Assembly: GCA_017562135.1 (NCBI GenBank)
Contig: QEYB01001208.1
Location: forward strand, 124,001 to 188,000
Length of the DNA: 64,000 bases
Direction: 5' to 3'
Source of the DNA: Dipylidium caninum
Lineage: Eukaryota; Platyhelminthes; Cestoda; Cyclophyllidea; Dipylidiidae
The translations under genes and the position numbers were made by a program. This document shows positions 26,113 to 38,231 of this stretch, piece after piece. The notes below the pieces were generated by a model that was given only the letters and a program-made list of their open reading frames with translations, was not told the origin of the DNA and ran no database searches. Each line of letters begins with the position of its first letter. Position 1 is the stretch's first letter.

Positions 26113-27341
26113 GTGCACTCGCATTCACATAGTGATACTCTTCGCCCTTTTTACGTCTATTTAATCACATTTCTCTTATTTCTGTGTGGAAACTTTGTAT
26201 CGTTTTAAATGAAATATACTTTCGTCCACTACTTAAACATTCATGATTGGGAGGTGAATTGCAATGAGACTGATTATCATAGATTATAACGTACATCACA
26301 TCTTCTAATTAGTGTCGATGACTGTAGAAGGCATATTATGCGTAGGGCTACTTAACGCTAGATATAGGCATTATTTCCTTCATGGCTAAGAACGTTGTAG
26401 CTATGGTGTCCGACTAAATGGTTATCTGAAATTGACTGGCGGTGGATCATGGAAACAATGAAATGGGCTATAGGGAGTTAGAGCCGTCCAATTTGATGCT
26501 GGTAGGCGTAGAGAACGTTAGAATGGACTCCGCCTCAGAGTTAATTTTAAAGGCAATTTAGTCATATATTCTCTCGTTCTGTTGCAACCCAAAGTATGGG
26601 TACCTGTCAGCGAATATCCGTAGAACCGTGCGGTAATTGCAATTTTAATAGCCCAAGTTAGAAACAAAAAAATTGTTGGGTCAAATGTGCGATTACGTGA
26701 GGATTATTTGAATAAGCACACACCCACGATGTGCCTGTTAATCGGGCAGAAAGCAGTCCTTTCGCCTTTTACGAATATTATACATAGAGAGAGCCTTCAA
26801 GAGGCCACGACCAGGAATCTAATAAAGAGTTCAAGTGACTTTTGGTAAACGGCCCAGTTCCTTTCTATATGGCAGATCAAAGGAAATCAAATTGTATAAT
26901 CCAGTAAAAATCACTGTCTTGGGGCCGATCATATGCAAGCAATTTTGCTGAGTGTGATACTTCAAGGCGGTTAATACGGCCCATGCGGGACACTGCAAAT
27001 TCATAAGTGCGTATCGTTAAAATGAGATAACAAATCCTATGCTTACCCAAAGCTAAACACGCAGCCCACTAGCTTGGTTGATGTTTACATGTACGTAAGG
27101 GCTTCTAAGGGGATATTTGTATGACAAATCACACTTTCCTAGGGCAAAAGGCTTTCCTACTTGTTTTCTCGCGTACCTCGGATTGGTGTCCACAATGTTG
27201 CCTCAAAAAATACAGTGTATTGCAAGTAATCAATGCATTTTGTGTTAATTAATATTAATGAAGGAGACAGAAATTGGAGCCCAATGGGAACTGTTAAAAG
27301 TGTCTGCTAGCGGACGTGGGATCTTTGAAAACTAACTTGTG
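26113..27341. other. Intergenic region between MEMO1 and SYF1
   Basis: About 1.2 kb of moderately AT-rich DNA between two genes on the same strand. No open frame of interest and no repeat is apparent. It should contain the MEMO1 poly(A) site and the SYF1 promoter, which I could not place. Confidence 0.5.
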
Positions 27342-30300
27342 ATGAGTGACCTCTACAGCATTGTGCGTAGTTTTGCCGTACTTACCCTCCTTTAGGCTGA
27401 GGAAAATTTTCCATTTGAGGAAAATTTAATAAAAAACCCTTACAATGTTAAGGCCTGGCTTAGATACGTCCAATTTCAAAAGTCAAGCTCTCCTCATATT
27501 CTTTATCTTACCTATGAAAGGGCGTTAAAGCAGCTGCCTGGCAGGTAGGTATGTCCTAATCCTTTATTTTAAGCTATAAATTATGGTATAATTACCTGAA
27601 GCTGCGTCGTCAACATGCTAGGAGGATGTGCCCAGGCAACCTAATATACGAGGAGTCGAACAATGCACATGAGCGCGCTCTCGTTACGATGCATAAGGTA
27701 CGCAACACTATATAAGCTATTTTGCGGTAGATGCCCCGTATTTGGACGGATTATTTGCAGTTTCTCATGTTTCAAGGATACATTACGTTAACACGTCGCA
27801 CTTTCGACCGAGCCCTGAAGGCCTTGCCAATCACACAGCATGAGCGAATATGGAGAATTTATCTCAGATTTGCTGATAAACATGGAACATCCATAAACGA
27901 ATCAAGTGCTCGGATTTATCGACGTTATATCAAAGTAATATTAATACTTCTAACGGTCTTTAGTTTGCTCCTGATGATGTTGAGAGGTTCATTAATTTCC
28001 TCATTCGCAACGGAAATGTAAATGAGGCCGCAGTCCTCTTGGCGAAAGCAATTAACAATGAGAATTTTATTAGTCGCGAAGGCAAATCTAAATTCCAGTT
28101 GTGGCAACTATTATGTGATCTTCTTGTCAAGAATCCGACGAAAATAACTTCGCTCGATGCAGAAGCTATTATTAGACAAGGAATAAGTCGCTACACAGAT
28201 CAAGTTAATTTTTTATCAACTTCTTCCTGAATGTTGTCTTCTCTCTCATACGGTATCCTTTTTGTAGGTTGGGATTTTGTGGACCTCTCTAGCCGATTTT
28301 TACATACGAAGCGGGAATCTTCCTCGAGCCAGAGATATTTATGCCGAAGCCATTTCAACTGTCATTACCGTTCGTGACTTCAGTCAGACTTTTGATGCTT
28401 ACGTTGAATTTGAACAATCAATCACAAAAGCCCGTATGGAATCCTTGGAGAAGTCGGCCGATATAACTGAAACTGGTAAGTTCGTGTAATTATTTCACGA
28501 ATTATTTCATTATTATTGATTCTAGATAAACTTGAGGTGGAGTTGTGCCTTGCAAAATTGGAGTCTTTGATGGAACGCCGACCTCTTCTCTTAAATAGTG
28601 TTCTTCTCAGGCAAAACCCTCATAACGTGAATGACTGGTTACAACGAGTCGAATTACTCGAATCACAGGGTCCGAAAAAGCAAATAGAAGCGTTTATGGA
28701 GGGTATCAGTTCAGTGGATCCAGGTAAGATAAACCTTTTCACTTGTTCGTATTCTATAACATTGTCAATAATTTTGATTAAACAATCTTAAAATAGCTAA
28801 AGCAACAGCTGGTCGGCCATCGACTTTGTGGATAGAACTAGCACGTCTATATGAAAAACACAACCAGTTATTGGATGCTAGGATGGTGCTAAAGAAAGCA
28901 ACTGGAGTTGGATTTGTCCACGTTGAAGATTTGGCTTCTATCTGGTGTGAGTGGGCTGAAATGGAAATTCGTCATGGGTGAGTGTTGAAGAATATCCACC
29001 ACGACTATTTACCTCGATGTTCCTTTTTTTTCTCATTTCTTTGGAACAACGGATATATATCTAAAAAACCCTATAGTGAGATTGAGGCCGCACTCCAACT
29101 CCTTGCAAGGGCTGTCACTCCTGCAACGTCACATAAAGTTGACTACTATGATCGCTCAGAACCTGTTCAAAACCGCCTACACAAATCTCTGCGCCTTTGG
29201 ACTTTATACACTGACCTAGAAGAGAGTTTTGGAACCTTTCAAACGACAAAGGTGACAATTTCTCATACATATCGTTAACGTATATTCATAATCTGGACAT
29301 GTGCTTTGCACATATTTGTCTTTGGCTGTCCTCTCCCAACCGAACAAATTTTTCACTTCTTTACAGGCAGCTTATGATCGTATGATCGATTACCGGATCG
29401 CTACTCCGCAGATTATAATGAATTACGGTCTTTTCCTTGAGGAACACAATTACTTTGAGGAAGCCTTCAAAGTAGGTTCAATTTTTTCATTTTTCTGAAT
29501 TTCAATGTTTCTGACGCCTGCTGGAACTTGTAGGCCTATGAAAAGGGGGTTGCTATCTTTCGGTGGCCGAACGTATTTGACATTTGGGCAATATACCTCA
29601 CAAACTTTATGGAACGCTATGTAAGGAATGTTTCCGTGCTGCTTAAAGTGACATACACTTTTTTCCTCAATTACCGCTTATTGACCTTTTAATTCCCATG
29701 TTATTTAATCTTTTGACTAGATTCTCCGTTACATTGGTTTTATTTGTCCTTTGAGTTTATGCTTACCTTTAGCACTTTATACACATTTGAATCTACGCCA
29801 CGTTTATACCTAGGGTGGCAGTAAGTTGGAACGGGCTCGAGATCTATTTGAACAATGCCTTGAGAAGTGCCCTTCTAAATTTGCAAAACGTGAGTTCTTA
29901 ACGACTCGAATTTCTTTTTTAGCACCTCTATTACCATTCTTTAGTTGACAGCATTATTACTATTTCCGAGCTTTATTTAATCATTCTTTGGGTTTTTTTG
30001 CTGGGGTTGTGATTAAAATCAAGTCACGTTATTCCGTTGATTTGCTTGACATTCTTCCACTTCCGTCTAGAATTGTACCTCCTTTATGCAAAACTCGAAG
30101 AAGAACATGGCCTAGCTCGACGCGCAATCAAGATTTATGAGCGCGCTACAGAGGCGGTTGAACCTGAGGAGAGGTTCACTGTAAGTATAAGCCCATTCTT
30201 TCGCCATTTAAGGCTATTCTTTTTACGATTGTCTTTTCTTAGATGTTCAATATCTACATTCAACGCATCGCAGATCTTCACGGAGTTACCCACACCCGTG

Positions 30301-31145
30301 CAGCCTACGAACAAGCTATTGAAAGGCTTCCAGAAAAGCATGCTCGGCAAATGTGCCTTCGTTTCGCCGATTTGGAAAGGAAATTGGGTGAAGTTGATCG
30401 TGCGCGGGCTGTTTACGCTTATGCCGCTCAAATGTGTGATCCACGCGTAGGTACCATCGAATCTCTATTTCATTGTTCAACTCTTTCGATACAGCTTACC
30501 TTCTCCCTTTTCCTAGACTGAAGTTGATTTTTGGCGAACCTGGAAAGAGTTTGAGCTCGCACATGGGAATGAAGATACTTTGCGTGAGATGCTTCGAATC
30601 AAGCGTAGTGTTCAGGCTACTTATAACACCAAAGTTAGCTTTATGGCCAGTCATTTGGCCGCTGCCAAGGATCAATGTGAGTATTTTTGCATCTTCATTA
30701 ACGATTATCTGTTTTGATATTTATTTTAACAATCTCTTAGCTGAAAATCCAATGCAAGCAGTCGAATCGTCTATCACGTCAGAGAAACCTTCTTCAGCCA
30801 AACAACCATTGATTGTTTTTAAATCAGCTGGCGTTGTCAATCAGGTCGGTCCTGAGGATGGCGTTATTAGTAGGGCCGCAGGCGAGGCTACAACCAGTAA
30901 CCCAGAGGCTATTGATATCGACTCACCAATGGAGGACGAAGACGAGAGTAGTGTGTTGGAAAAAGAGGAAGAGGTGAAGATAATAGATTTAGAAGACCGT
31001 TCTAAACACCGTAAGTCGCCACCGCATTTCACTTGCGCCTCAAATCCGCAAAACTTAAGTAACTTTTTTTGTAGGTCTTCGTATTGAGAAACAACCAGTT
31101 CCCTCCACTGTCTTCGGAAGTCTTAAAGGAGATGACAATGATTAA
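27342..31145 (+). CDS. XAB2: Pre-mRNA splicing factor SYF1 / XPA-binding protein 2, complete
   Basis: Seventeen exons: 27342-27362, 27396-27544, 27574-27697, 27731-27934, 27964-28203, 28268-28475, 28526-28723, 28797-28977, 29077-29251, 29367-29471, 29534-29620, 29814-29889, 30071-30180, 30243-30446, 30517-30676, 30741-31010, 31075-31145. They give about 860 residues (human XAB2: 855). The protein is a HAT/TPR-repeat scaffold of the Prp19-associated complex in the spliceosome and also acts in transcription-coupled repair. Diagnostic stretches are [70 protein letters not shown] and the C-terminal [13 protein letters not shown]. An acidic linker rich in Asp/Glu precedes the last exon. All phases agree. 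The first exon (seven codons) rests on a GTGCGT donor and is the least certain part. The first four introns are 29-33 nt. Confidence 0.97.
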
Positions 31146-31210
31146 ATTCATGTATTCAAGTGACTCCCATCCACTTTAAAAATTGTGTACAAAATGCTCA
31201 GTATCTCTTT

Positions 31211-31219
31211 TTTATTAAA
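31211..31219. terminator. Overlapping poly(A) signals serving both converging genes
   Basis: TTTATTAAA reads ATTAAA on the + strand, 69 nt after the SYF1 stop, and AATAAA on the - strand, about 70 nt after the tektin stop. The two stops are 138 bp apart and no better hexamer is seen between them. Use by both genes is inferred from position. Confidence 0.6.
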
Positions 31220-31283
31220 CTAATGCGTTACTACACCTTATAAGAAAAAGGATTTTCCCTGGGAATACTGTTGTTGAAAAGTT

Positions 31284-32716
31284 TTAGAATTTATTAATTA
31301 ATATGCTTGATCGTATTTCCAGGATCTGCACTTCCTCTATATGAAGCGTGTGCGTTTTATTTTGTATCTCTTCCTCGAGGTCCAGTTGCCTTCTACGAAG
31401 TGCTTTCAATTCTTCTTCCGCTTCGCAGAGTTTCTTTTCAAGCATCATTATGTCTAATTGAAGTTCTTTGCTTTGTTCTATCATTCTAAAAAGTAATAGA
31501 TTTAATACGCATTAGTTGGAGGTTAGTATCGGAAGAAATGTCTAGTTCAAACCTGTAGTGTGGAGCGTCTCTGCAGAGCTCTTTTATTGGCTTGCATCCT
31601 CTTACATTCTGCTTTGTCTCCGTTATTTTTGCAGCCTTCATCGTATCAGTAGCTACCTTTTTTATTTCACATATATTATCTTCCATGTCAGATATTTCTT
31701 TGAGTATCTGAAGATCGCTTAAGTGTTACTTTCTGAAACTTACCAGCGAAAGGTGTTCTTCTAGCTTGCGTTTAGCGTCCCGTGTCTCATCTACTCGCTT
31801 GCGAATAGCTTGATTAGTTGCGTTCACCTGTTCTTTCTGATCCTCATAAACTTGCCTCAACATTCCTTCAATGAGACTACGCATTCGACGTGTGTTTTGA
31901 ATCTGTCGATCCGCTTCATCAATATTCTCCTTTACATTATGAAGCCATTGTGCTGTGCTACATGAACTACAATTTGTAGATGCATTAGGGGAGTCATACG
32001 AGACACAAGTTGGGTTGCACTGGTCAACATCAGGGATATTTTCGTATGATGAGATAGTCCTCGCATACTGGTCCCGGTTCATAGCTACTTCTTTCCCATT
32101 AAAATCGCATTTCAAATGAAATGCGGATTTCCGGTTGAGCCTGTTATTCGGTTTTTTTTAACTGTGTACCTCAGCTGCTCCTCCGCTTCCTGTGTTCCAC
32201 AGGTTAGTAAAGCTTGTACCCCATTAAATACGGCGATCTCTTTCTTAAGTTCATTGTATACATTATCGGCTACAAGGTCATATCCCTTCCGGTCTTTTCT
32301 ACGGGATAATAGTATCTGCAGAAATACCTTATATCGTTGCATTTATTGGCTAGGTACAGTGGCTCTTTTGTGGCCTCTAATGCTTTCCTCATGCGAACAA
32401 GACAGGAATTTAATTCCACGGTTTCGTTAGCATTGTCTTTTATTTTTTTTGTCAACTCGCTCATCCAATATGATATGTCGTTTATCCGCTGATCTACCCA
32501 GCTTTATATTGCGTAATGTGCGTTACCTAACTGTACATCAACGTCTTTCATCGACGCCAAAGTGCGCTTCTCTATTTCACTTAGTAGTTGGTCGCTTTCA
32601 TGATTAATTTTTTGAGCAGATTCCCGAGCATTACGAGCATCGTTGTATTTAATGTTATTTAAGCACGACCAATCACAAAGTGTGAACATTCGTTGAGACT
32701 TTGCATTCTCGAACAT
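31284..32716 (-). CDS. TEKT1: Tektin-1-like microtubule protein of cilia/flagella
   Basis: Six exons, 5' to 3': 32716-32527, 32493-32328, 32298-32170, 32140-31744, 31707-31553, 31485-31284. All phases agree and give about 412 residues (human TEKT1: 418). Tektins are coiled-coil filaments bound to doublet microtubules of axonemes. Matches to tektin-1 include the N-terminal heptad region (NARESAQKINHESDQLLSEI), MRKALEATKEPL, DRKGYDLVADNV, FNGVQALLT and the C-terminal ELKALRRRQLDLEEEIQNK, which is close to the tektin-1-specific version. The tektin signature nonapeptide is present in altered form (KPIKELCRD for the consensus RPNVELCRD). The start chosen is the ATG at 32716; a second in-frame ATG lies nine codons later. 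The first introns are 33, 29, 29 and 36 nt. Converges with SYF1. Confidence 0.9.
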
Positions 32717-33254
32717 GGCAACGGCTTTTGGATTACCACTAGTTGATATGCGTCCTCGTCTAACAATGTAAACAATTTTAAGGTCATTAAGCAAAGGAAA
32801 AACTATGTCCAACAAATCATATGGTATATCTGTGGAAAAATATATTAACTCGTTTCGGCATAACATCCAGCATGAGATCTTCGCAATGATGACTGTGTAA
32901 TTAAGCAGCGAACGTCAATAGAGTAACTTCTATTCTTGCCTATTATGATAATTAGCAGAGCAGGACTCATTGGCGAATAACAATCACTTAAAATGGAGGG
33001 CAGATGGCTTCCCTTTATTATAATGGGATAAAAATAAATCTGCTTAATGGAAACGGCTGATATGATGTCCTGTTCACGAAAGCAAAAGAGAAGACGGTTG
33101 AACGAAGCAAAGGTTATTAAGGATATTTAAGAGGTTGGTGATGGGTTACTTGTTACTGAAAAATGCGATACTGAGGACCAAAATCCATGCAAGAATCACT
33201 TGAATAATACGAAAATATTACGATTAGAACCTGTGGAAGCAAGATTGTCGTCTT

Positions 33255-33269
33255 CCCCCCCCCCCCCCC
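33255..33269. repeat. Poly-C run (C15)
   Basis: Fifteen consecutive C between tektin and eEF2K. The opposite strand is a G15 tract. Exact length is likely unreliable. Confidence 0.9.
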
Positions 33270-33531
33270 AAATAAAGGTGTGTAAGAACTCGAATTTCTG
33301 CAGTTTAAACTCTGCCCGAGATCGTCGCTTTCGATGAAATGTGCGGCACGCGTATCTGCGTGAAAAAATTTGTCGCGATCACAGGTAGCCATGTGGTGAT
33401 TTTAGCGAGTTACTAGATACATCTTACGAAGGCAACGCAGATATAGTTTAATGCCATAAGTTAGATTAAGGCTATTCAATGTTGACGTGTATAGTATCCG
33501 GCCACCGCATAAGGTCGGTCTTTTTTGCTGA

Positions 33532-33553
33532 TGCTGCTGCTGCTGCTGCTGCT
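33532..33553. repeat. Short GCT/CTG repeat
   Basis: Seven GCT/CTG units after a related ATG unit, in the divergent intergenic region; a small relative of the larger array at 14.5 kb. Confidence 0.8.
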
Positions 33554-34205
33554 ATTCTGCCTTAATAATTTCCCTGCGAGATTGGTTCAGGGTGTCGGTT
33601 TATTGTTCGTCCATTACGAGAGCGGTTCGTTTAACGGAAGCTATCGAAGAATTACCTTGGGGGAGCGTGTGCTATATGGAAGCCTTCTGGGTGTGTATGA
33701 GAGCCCTATTAGGACTGCATATGTCATATGAATGCGGTTATAGAGAATAAATTTACATATATATATGGATCATAAATTATTCTCCCGTCTCAGGCATAAG
33801 CCACATTCACAAGCAGACACAATCGTTTGTATAAACAGTGGAGCTCAAGTTTTCAAGATACTTTTTCCTTGTTTAAGGCAAAAGGTAATCTCCATCACGG
33901 GGTTTGAATAATTCAACGTTACTAAGATATGCTAGATTCAAGGTCATAGGCTGTATTTTCCATACCTTTAACCGTCTTTTGCGGGGTTCTGTGCTAGCCG
34001 GTTAGCCCGCCTTGTGGTCACTTAGTTGAATTTAGCCTGCAATCTCTTCCCCTTAATTCGCTTTTTTTGCGTTTCTTACGGGAATTCGCTCTTGAATTTT
34101 GCAATATCAAGAGTGATTAATAGGCGCTCATCAATAAGCCTAAAACGGTTGACAGATGTTCTATTTACTTTCTCTACTACAAAATCATTACTATTCTGCT
34201 GCTAA

Positions 34206-37200
34206 ATGGAAGCTAATGATGTCAACAATTCTTCTGCGTTACGAGACAAAAAAATAAACACCTCGAATGCGCACCTACTCCCACCTGGTACGGTTCGACC
34301 ATGTCAAGGAATCGCAAACTCTCCGGGTGAGATGACTGCTGCGTCTCGTCTTATTTGTTTTCGTGTATCTGCTAACCATACTCTTCACGCGTTAAGGTGT
34401 TAAATTATGGCAGTCAGCGTTGCAAAAGATTCGCACTGCCTCGGGGAAGCTGGATCCATGGAGCGATTTCGATTTGAAGTCGACCCCAACGATTGCAGCT
34501 GTCCGCCACCGATATAGTGCTCTTAAAAAGAAATGGATCAAAGACAACATTTTAGTCAAGCTCGAAGGAACGGCCTTCAATCGAGGTGCCATGAGGGAAT
34601 GCTTCAGATTGTAAATTTGAATTTGTTTTGCGGAGGCAATAACCTTTCTCGGAATCATTAGCTATAGCTTTTTTATGGTTTAGCAATATACACTGTTATC
34701 TTCAAAATTTGGTTAGGTTTATTTGCTTTAAGGCATATATTTATTATCGCGTACAGGAAAAAGGCGCCGGATAACGGGGATTGGAGCGCTGCTTCGAATT
34801 ATGTTGCCAAAAGATACATTTCCCCCGTCAGTAACTCGGTCTATTTGGACGATGTTCGTTTACAAATGGAAGCTAAATTATGGGCAGAAGCCTTTAACAG
34901 ACAAAATCCACCCAAAAAGGTAGCTTATTTATTTTGTTACTTTTTCTCACATAATTCCCGGACAACAACCGATTTTTCCGTTTCAGGTTGATGTGTTTCA
35001 GATGTCTGTGATAGAAGTTCTACCGGAAAGCCCGGATAGTCCTCCTCTGACGTGCGATTCGAGAAGACGGGGCTCCATCACGATGATTAATACGCCCTCA
35101 ATTCAACGGAAAGCGAAATCCTCTCAATTCTACCATATCGAACGCTACATGGAGGGGGAATATCGCAAGTATAATTCCAACTCTGGTTTTGTTGATAATC
35201 AACCCAGAAATACCCCACAGGTGACCACTTTGTACATATTTCGCTTCTCGGTTTTGTTCTTTGCTCAATTTTATGGTATTCATTTCTCTCCGTTCTTGTC
35301 ATTAATTTGTCATTTCTTAACTCTTCTCTTAAACAAGTTATGTTTATGTATGTGCTTAATAATTAAACTGTTTTAATTGTGATTCTGTCGTAATATCGGC
35401 TTACTTTAATTGGTATACGAATGTTTGTTTTATTGTTTAATAAATCCTTACCTATGTCCATTAAACCGCGCACCAAAGTGTTCCGCATCTCTGCGGTTTC
35501 TTGGCCTTTTTTTCGCTCATCTCTTCTTAAGATTTTGTGTTTTTTTTTCGCCGCGATGCACAGGCCTTCAGTCACTTCACCTTCGAGCATTCTGGTCATC
35601 GTCTGTTGGTCGTGGATATTCAGGGAGTAGGCGATCTCTACACCGACCCTCAAATCCACACAGCTGACGGACTTGGATACAATGACGGCAATTTGGGTCT
35701 TCGTGGTATGGCGTTGTTCTTCCATTCGCACCGCTGCAACCCCCTGTGCAGTTGCCTTGGTCTGTCTCCTTTCGACCTTTCTGAGCACGAGGTCAGAGAG
35801 CTCTATGCCGACGCTGCAGCACTCAATTTGGATGCTGAAGATGAACCAAACCAATTCGATGTGGACATTGATGAATTTGAGGAAATTTTTGGTTCACCTG
35901 ATTGCCCTTCGGTAAGAATTTTTAACGTCGTTTTCTGACTCGTTAATTTCCGTCATTTATTTCAGCCCTCTCTGAACAGACTGTTTCCTCAGGCGAATGA
36001 CCATTCTCTTATATCCTCTCCAACCGGCGTTGACGCGTCGCCACATATACAAGCACGAAGGCGGTCTCTCTCCTTCGGCATGATCCCGCTCGGTTTTGCG
36101 CCCTCCCCTTCGCTCTCCACCGGTTACCGATCCCATGCCAAACGCTTTTACGGCCCTACTGTTACAAAAGAAGACGAATTTAGTATCGCACGTCGCTTTC
36201 GCACATTCAGTGGTTCTGCCGCCATTGAGTTTGCTCGTGACACGCCTCCTATGCTAGATGTAAAGGCTCCCCCTCCCGGTCAACACTTTTCAGGTAGTGC
36301 CGAATACGCCGACAGCGAGTCGGTCCCACCTGACTCCGCGTTCGACGTCGACTCAGGCTTCAGTTGGGAGGACGAGGGGATTGCCCTCCCCTTTCGTTCT
36401 CGAGGTCGGCGAACACGAACTGCCAGTGAGTCCTCCGACGTTGACAATGACTTGGCAGCGGCAACGGCTGGGAGCCTTCTACACCAGACCATCCATGAAA
36501 CGCACAAACCCGCCTCTGCAACCCACCCCTCCAATCTGGACCAGGAAATCGGTCAGTCGATTTTGGGGCGATTGCACCACGAGCTGGCTCGTTTGCATGA
36601 AGCTGGTAGATTTGTGGAACGACACGATGGCGGGTGGTCTCAGTACGGACTTGGCTGCCTGCCGCTGGAGGAAAAAGTGCAACCCCACGAAACCGACTTC
36701 ACGAGAGCGGTCGATTGGGAGTCGGTGCTGTTTCACGAGCGTCTCGCCGCTCAGTTGGGATGCCTTGAGGCTCTCATCATCATGGCGCATTATTACCTTG
36801 GTCTGCCCACACAACTCCTCTCTGACTGCCCTATTAAGGTGTGTTTCCTCTCGCTCAGTCAGCGCTCCGTTCGTTCATATTCTTTGCGTGGCTGAGCTTT
36901 CTTACCATACTCTTCAGTCGCATGAGGAGGATCTTAGCCTGGGTGTTGACTACTTGTGGCGGTCGTCGATGGGAGGTGACCGTCGCTGCATGATTCTCCT
37001 GGCACGATACATGGACGCCTCTGTGGTGTTCGGTGAGACCAGCTCGGGAGCGCCGCCCTTGGTGGATCGGGGGGTGATTCGTAAAGCCTTGAACCTGCGC
37101 ACCACGCCAGTAGATGACTTCCTTGTTCTCCTCTCCTCGCACCGTGGCTTCCCAGTGCCTGCAGGGTCTGCAGGTCGGCCCTGGGCAGAGGCGGTGGCGT

Positions 37201-38231
37201 GGTACCGCAAAGCCATTGAAAACGCCGGCATTGCTGTCCCGGGTGGTGCCACCAACAGCGAGGCGTGCGAAGCAGACGAGGGCTGCGACGCTGAGGGTCG
37301 TTACGACTCTGCGGAGGACCTTTCTCCAATTCACCGCCTTCTGGCCCGCCTTGCCGAGATGTACGAGTTGGGTGGACACGGTCTTCCGGCCGATCTTACC
37401 ATGGCGGGTATGTCTGCTCCCGCATTTTTCTCCCGGTGCGTGTAGATTTATGGGAGGGTCAAGGTAGCCCTATGTTCCTTTCTCGTTATTCGTTCTTTGC
37501 CTTTGAAGACAGTTGTCGAGTTGTCCAGCGGACTCAGCAAAAACCTTTTCCTATAAGATTAAGTTAATCATCACCAGTGGTGCCTCCAGACTGACATCCA
37601 GTCTTTTACTTCTGCCTTCTCTTTTGCGTGGCTTACTCGTCTCCAGATTATTGAAATAGCTGAAAGGCTTCACTCTTAGCATCTCGTCATTTTCCTAAGT
37701 TGCTTTGGAAACAACTCCGAATAGACTACTTTATTGTTCCCCAAATGTACTTTGCTCCAAACTTTGTCTCACTGATGGTATTTCTGTTAGGAGGCTGTGG
37801 TTGATGTTGTTATTGTCGATGGACGCGGTCATACAAATGTACACCCGTCTGGTGCATTGCGATAATACTTTTCGAGGCATAAAGCAAGTTCTCCCACTTA
37901 TTAATTTCCTTCTAAGGCCCCGTGCGTCGAGCCCCTTTATCGCCGTCATAGATTTCTTTCCCCAAGTGCATTTTGCCCTCACCGTGGGCATTGTAGTGCG
38001 CCAGACACAAGTGGCCGCTTGGTGGTGTTAGGTCGGGCCACTTGGTGGCGAGAAGGGCTGAGGCGCGCGGGAGGTGGACGTCGGTAAGGGTGATCGGTTG
38101 TTTGGCTTGTAGGAGACCTCTACACGGAGGCGGCGGAGTCAGCGACCCAGCAGACAGACGGTCGTCTGGCGGCTAAGTACTTTGAGTTGGCCGATGAAGC
38201 CTACGCCAAGGCAGACGTGGAAGGCGATTAG
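34206..38231 (+). CDS. EEF2K: Eukaryotic elongation factor 2 kinase (alpha-kinase), complete
   Basis: Eight exons: 34206-34326, 34397-34610, 34757-34919, 34987-35220, 35564-35911, 35966-36838, 36918-37407, 38113-38231. They give about 853 residues (human: 725). The enzyme phosphorylates eEF2 and slows translation elongation; in animals it is calmodulin-activated. In order: a calmodulin-binding-like segment (LWQSALQK before KLDPWSDF), the alpha-kinase domain with GAMRECFR, ASNYVAKRYI, RLQMEAKLWAE, DIQGVGDLYTDPQIHT, the glycine loop DGNLGLRGMAL and zinc ligands in FFHSHRCNPLCSCLG. Then a regulatory loop with RTFSGS, matching the human Thr348 autophosphorylation site (RTLSGS), and C-terminal SEL1-like repeats (QSILGRLHHELARLHEAGRF, AGDLYTEAAE, KYFELADEAY). 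All phases agree. A ~27-residue insertion interrupts the kinase domain. Composition shifts from AT-rich in the first exons to GC-rich in the last three. Confidence 0.96.

Larger units (their letters stand above)
32717..34205. promoter_or_regulatory. Divergent intergenic region between tektin and eEF2K
   Basis: About 1.5 kb between two start codons facing away from each other, AT-rich, with no convincing gene. It contains a 15-base poly-C run at 33255 and a short CTG array at 33532. Both promoters are expected here; no core element could be placed with confidence. Confidence 0.5.

Noticed and set aside
36297..37445. 382-codon open frame on the + strand
   Set aside because: It overlaps eEF2K exons 6 and 7 in another frame and crosses their intron. 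The eEF2K frame is fixed by homology, so this is a shadow of GC-rich coding sequence.
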